Shown: in pieces, positions 7,420 to 8,194 of the stretch | Layout: every line of letters starts with the position of its first letter | Position numbering within the stretch: position 1 is the first letter of the stretch | From: Novosphingobium sp. | GTDB lineage: Bacteria; Pseudomonadota; Alphaproteobacteria; Sphingomonadales; Sphingomonadaceae | DNA length: 8,194 nucleotides | Reading direction: 5' to 3' | NCBI GenBank assembly: GCA_027490345.1 | Contig: JAIXYF010000383.1 | Coordinates: forward strand, 1-8,194 | Notes under the pieces: model-generated | The model's database searches: none | What the model saw: only the letters and a program-made list of their open reading frames with translations | Told to the model about the DNA's origin: nothing | Position numbers and translations under genes: made by a program

Positions 7420-8194
7420 GCCGCCGCGCCTTGCGCATCGAGCCGCGCCGCTTCAGCCGCGACGACCGCGTCCATCCGCCCCCACGCAAACGCGCCGAGC
7501 AGACGCCTGAGCTTGGGGGCCATCACGCCAAGATTGGTATAGTGTCGCAGGCGCGAGCGTAGCGGCGCATCGCGGCGGCGCGGCTGCGCAGGATCGATCT
7601 CCCAGGGGTGGAAATAGAACGCTGCCGGACGGCCATCGCGCCGGTTCACCCGGTCCACCGCCCAGCGGGAGACGCCGTAGGGCAGCAGCCGGAAAAAGCC
7701 GCCACCGCCCGCCGCCATGCGCCGCCCGGCGATTTCGACGGTCGTCACCGGCACTTCGATCAGCGGCGATCCGGCCACCGGGCGAAACGCAAAGCGCGGC
7801 GCCTCGCGCCAGCCGTAGTGATCGTGGACAATCGGTGCGACGCTGGAGGAATAGGCATAGCCCTGCCGCGCCAGCACCTCGTGCGCCCAGGGCGTGCGCG
7901 CATCGATGGAAAAGCTGGGCGCGCGGTAGCCCGTCACCGCGCTGCCGCTGGTATCTTCAAGCACGCCGCGCGCGCGGGCGATATCTTGCGCAAAAGCCGC
8001 CTCGCCCATCGCGAACACGCGCTGGTGATCCCAGCCGTGGCTGGCGATTTCGTGGCCTTGCCCCGCGATCCGCTGCATCATTGCCGGATGGCGCTGCGCC
8101 ACCCAGCCGAGGGTAAAGAACGTGGCTTTGACGCCCGCCTCATCAAACAGCGCGAGCACCGCGTCGCAATTGGCCTCGACCCGGCGGTCCAGCC
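7416..8194 (-). CDS. XrtA system polysaccharide deacetylase (5' end beyond window)
   Basis: The C-terminal 258 residues of a NodB-type polysaccharide deacetylase with a DUF3473-like C-terminus, the form found in exosortase A loci (TIGR03006-like). The family removes N- or O-acetyl groups from sugars using a bound metal. In the visible part (numbered from the first complete codon) are VKATFFTLGWVAQRHP (21-36), the metal-site pair His52 and His56 in SHGWDH, the GYRAPSFSI motif (88-96), the Gly-rich GGGGFFRLLPYG (162-173), and the late HPWEID (195-200). The N-terminal part that should carry the first catalytic Asp lies outside the window. The frame has no stop up to the edge. An in-frame GTG at 8159 could be taken as a start, but the 11 codons before it continue the family pattern, so it is internal. 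The stop overlaps the FemAB start as ATGA. Confidence 0.92.
   Translation of the reverse strand, partial: LDRRVEANCDAVLALFDEAGVKATFFTLGWVAQRHPAMMQRIAGQGHEIASHGWDHQRVFAMGEAAFAQDIARARGVLEDTSGSAVTGYRAPSFSIDARTPWAHEVLARQGYAYSSSVAPIVHDHYGWREAPRFAFRPVAGSPLIEVPVTTVEIAGRRMAAGGGGFFRLLPYGVSRWAVDRVNRRDGRPAAFYFHPWEIDPAQPRRRDAPLRSRLRHYTNLGVMAPKLRRLLGAFAWGRMDAVVAAEAARLDAQGAAA

Noticed and set aside
8157..8159. GTG as the start of the deacetylase
   Set aside because: The preceding in-frame codons (LDRRVEANCDA) continue the family pattern and no stop intervenes, so the gene extends beyond the window.
1..8194. Search for a PEP-CTERM substrate, tRNA, CRISPR array, insertion sequence or phage-like genes
   Set aside because: No PEP-type C-terminus, repeat-spacer pattern, transposase or tRNA-like sequence was seen; coding DNA of the named genes fills all but the 162 bp gap.

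Overview
The window is a GC-rich stretch with six genes, all on the minus strand. It is almost certainly from an alphaproteobacterium, most likely a sphingomonad (Erythrobacter/Novosphingobium-like). That placement rests on base composition, codon use and the gene set; no rRNA or other marker gene is present to prove it.

Reading in the direction of transcription (from high to low coordinates), the window opens inside a polysaccharide deacetylase of the exosortase-associated type (7416-8194, 5' end cut off). It continues with a FemAB-like acyl/aminoacyl transferase (6358-7419), a family-specific glycosyltransferase (5144-6361), exosortase A fused to an EpsI-type domain (3595-5154) and an asparagine-synthase-like amidotransferase (1694-3583). 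These five genes are packed as one operon: the first two junctions are ATGA stop/start overlaps, the third overlaps by about 11 bp, and the fourth has an 11 bp gap. This is the core of the known XrtA/PEP-CTERM exopolysaccharide locus. In such loci an envelope polysaccharide is made and modified, and a membrane-embedded cysteine transpeptidase (exosortase) processes secreted PEP-CTERM proteins that are usually encoded elsewhere. No PEP-CTERM substrate gene lies in this window.

After the operon comes a 162 bp non-coding gap (1532-1693) with a purine-rich stretch, a hairpin without a U-run, and an AT-richer segment that may hold a promoter. It is followed by the 5' part of a sensor gene (1-1531, continuing beyond the window). 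That gene encodes an N-terminal membrane anchor, an extracytoplasmic CHASE2-like domain, further membrane helices, a clearly degenerate GGDEF domain and the beginning of an EAL domain. It is probably a cyclic-di-GMP phosphodiesterase or effector, and its position suggests a link between envelope sensing, c-di-GMP and the neighbouring exopolysaccharide system.

The system as a whole is a recognised locus type. The least explained parts are the degenerate CHASE2-GGDEF-EAL protein, the chemistry implied by deacetylase + FemAB + amidotransferase side by side, and the control region between operon and sensor. No RNA genes, insertion sequences, CRISPR arrays or attachment sites were seen.
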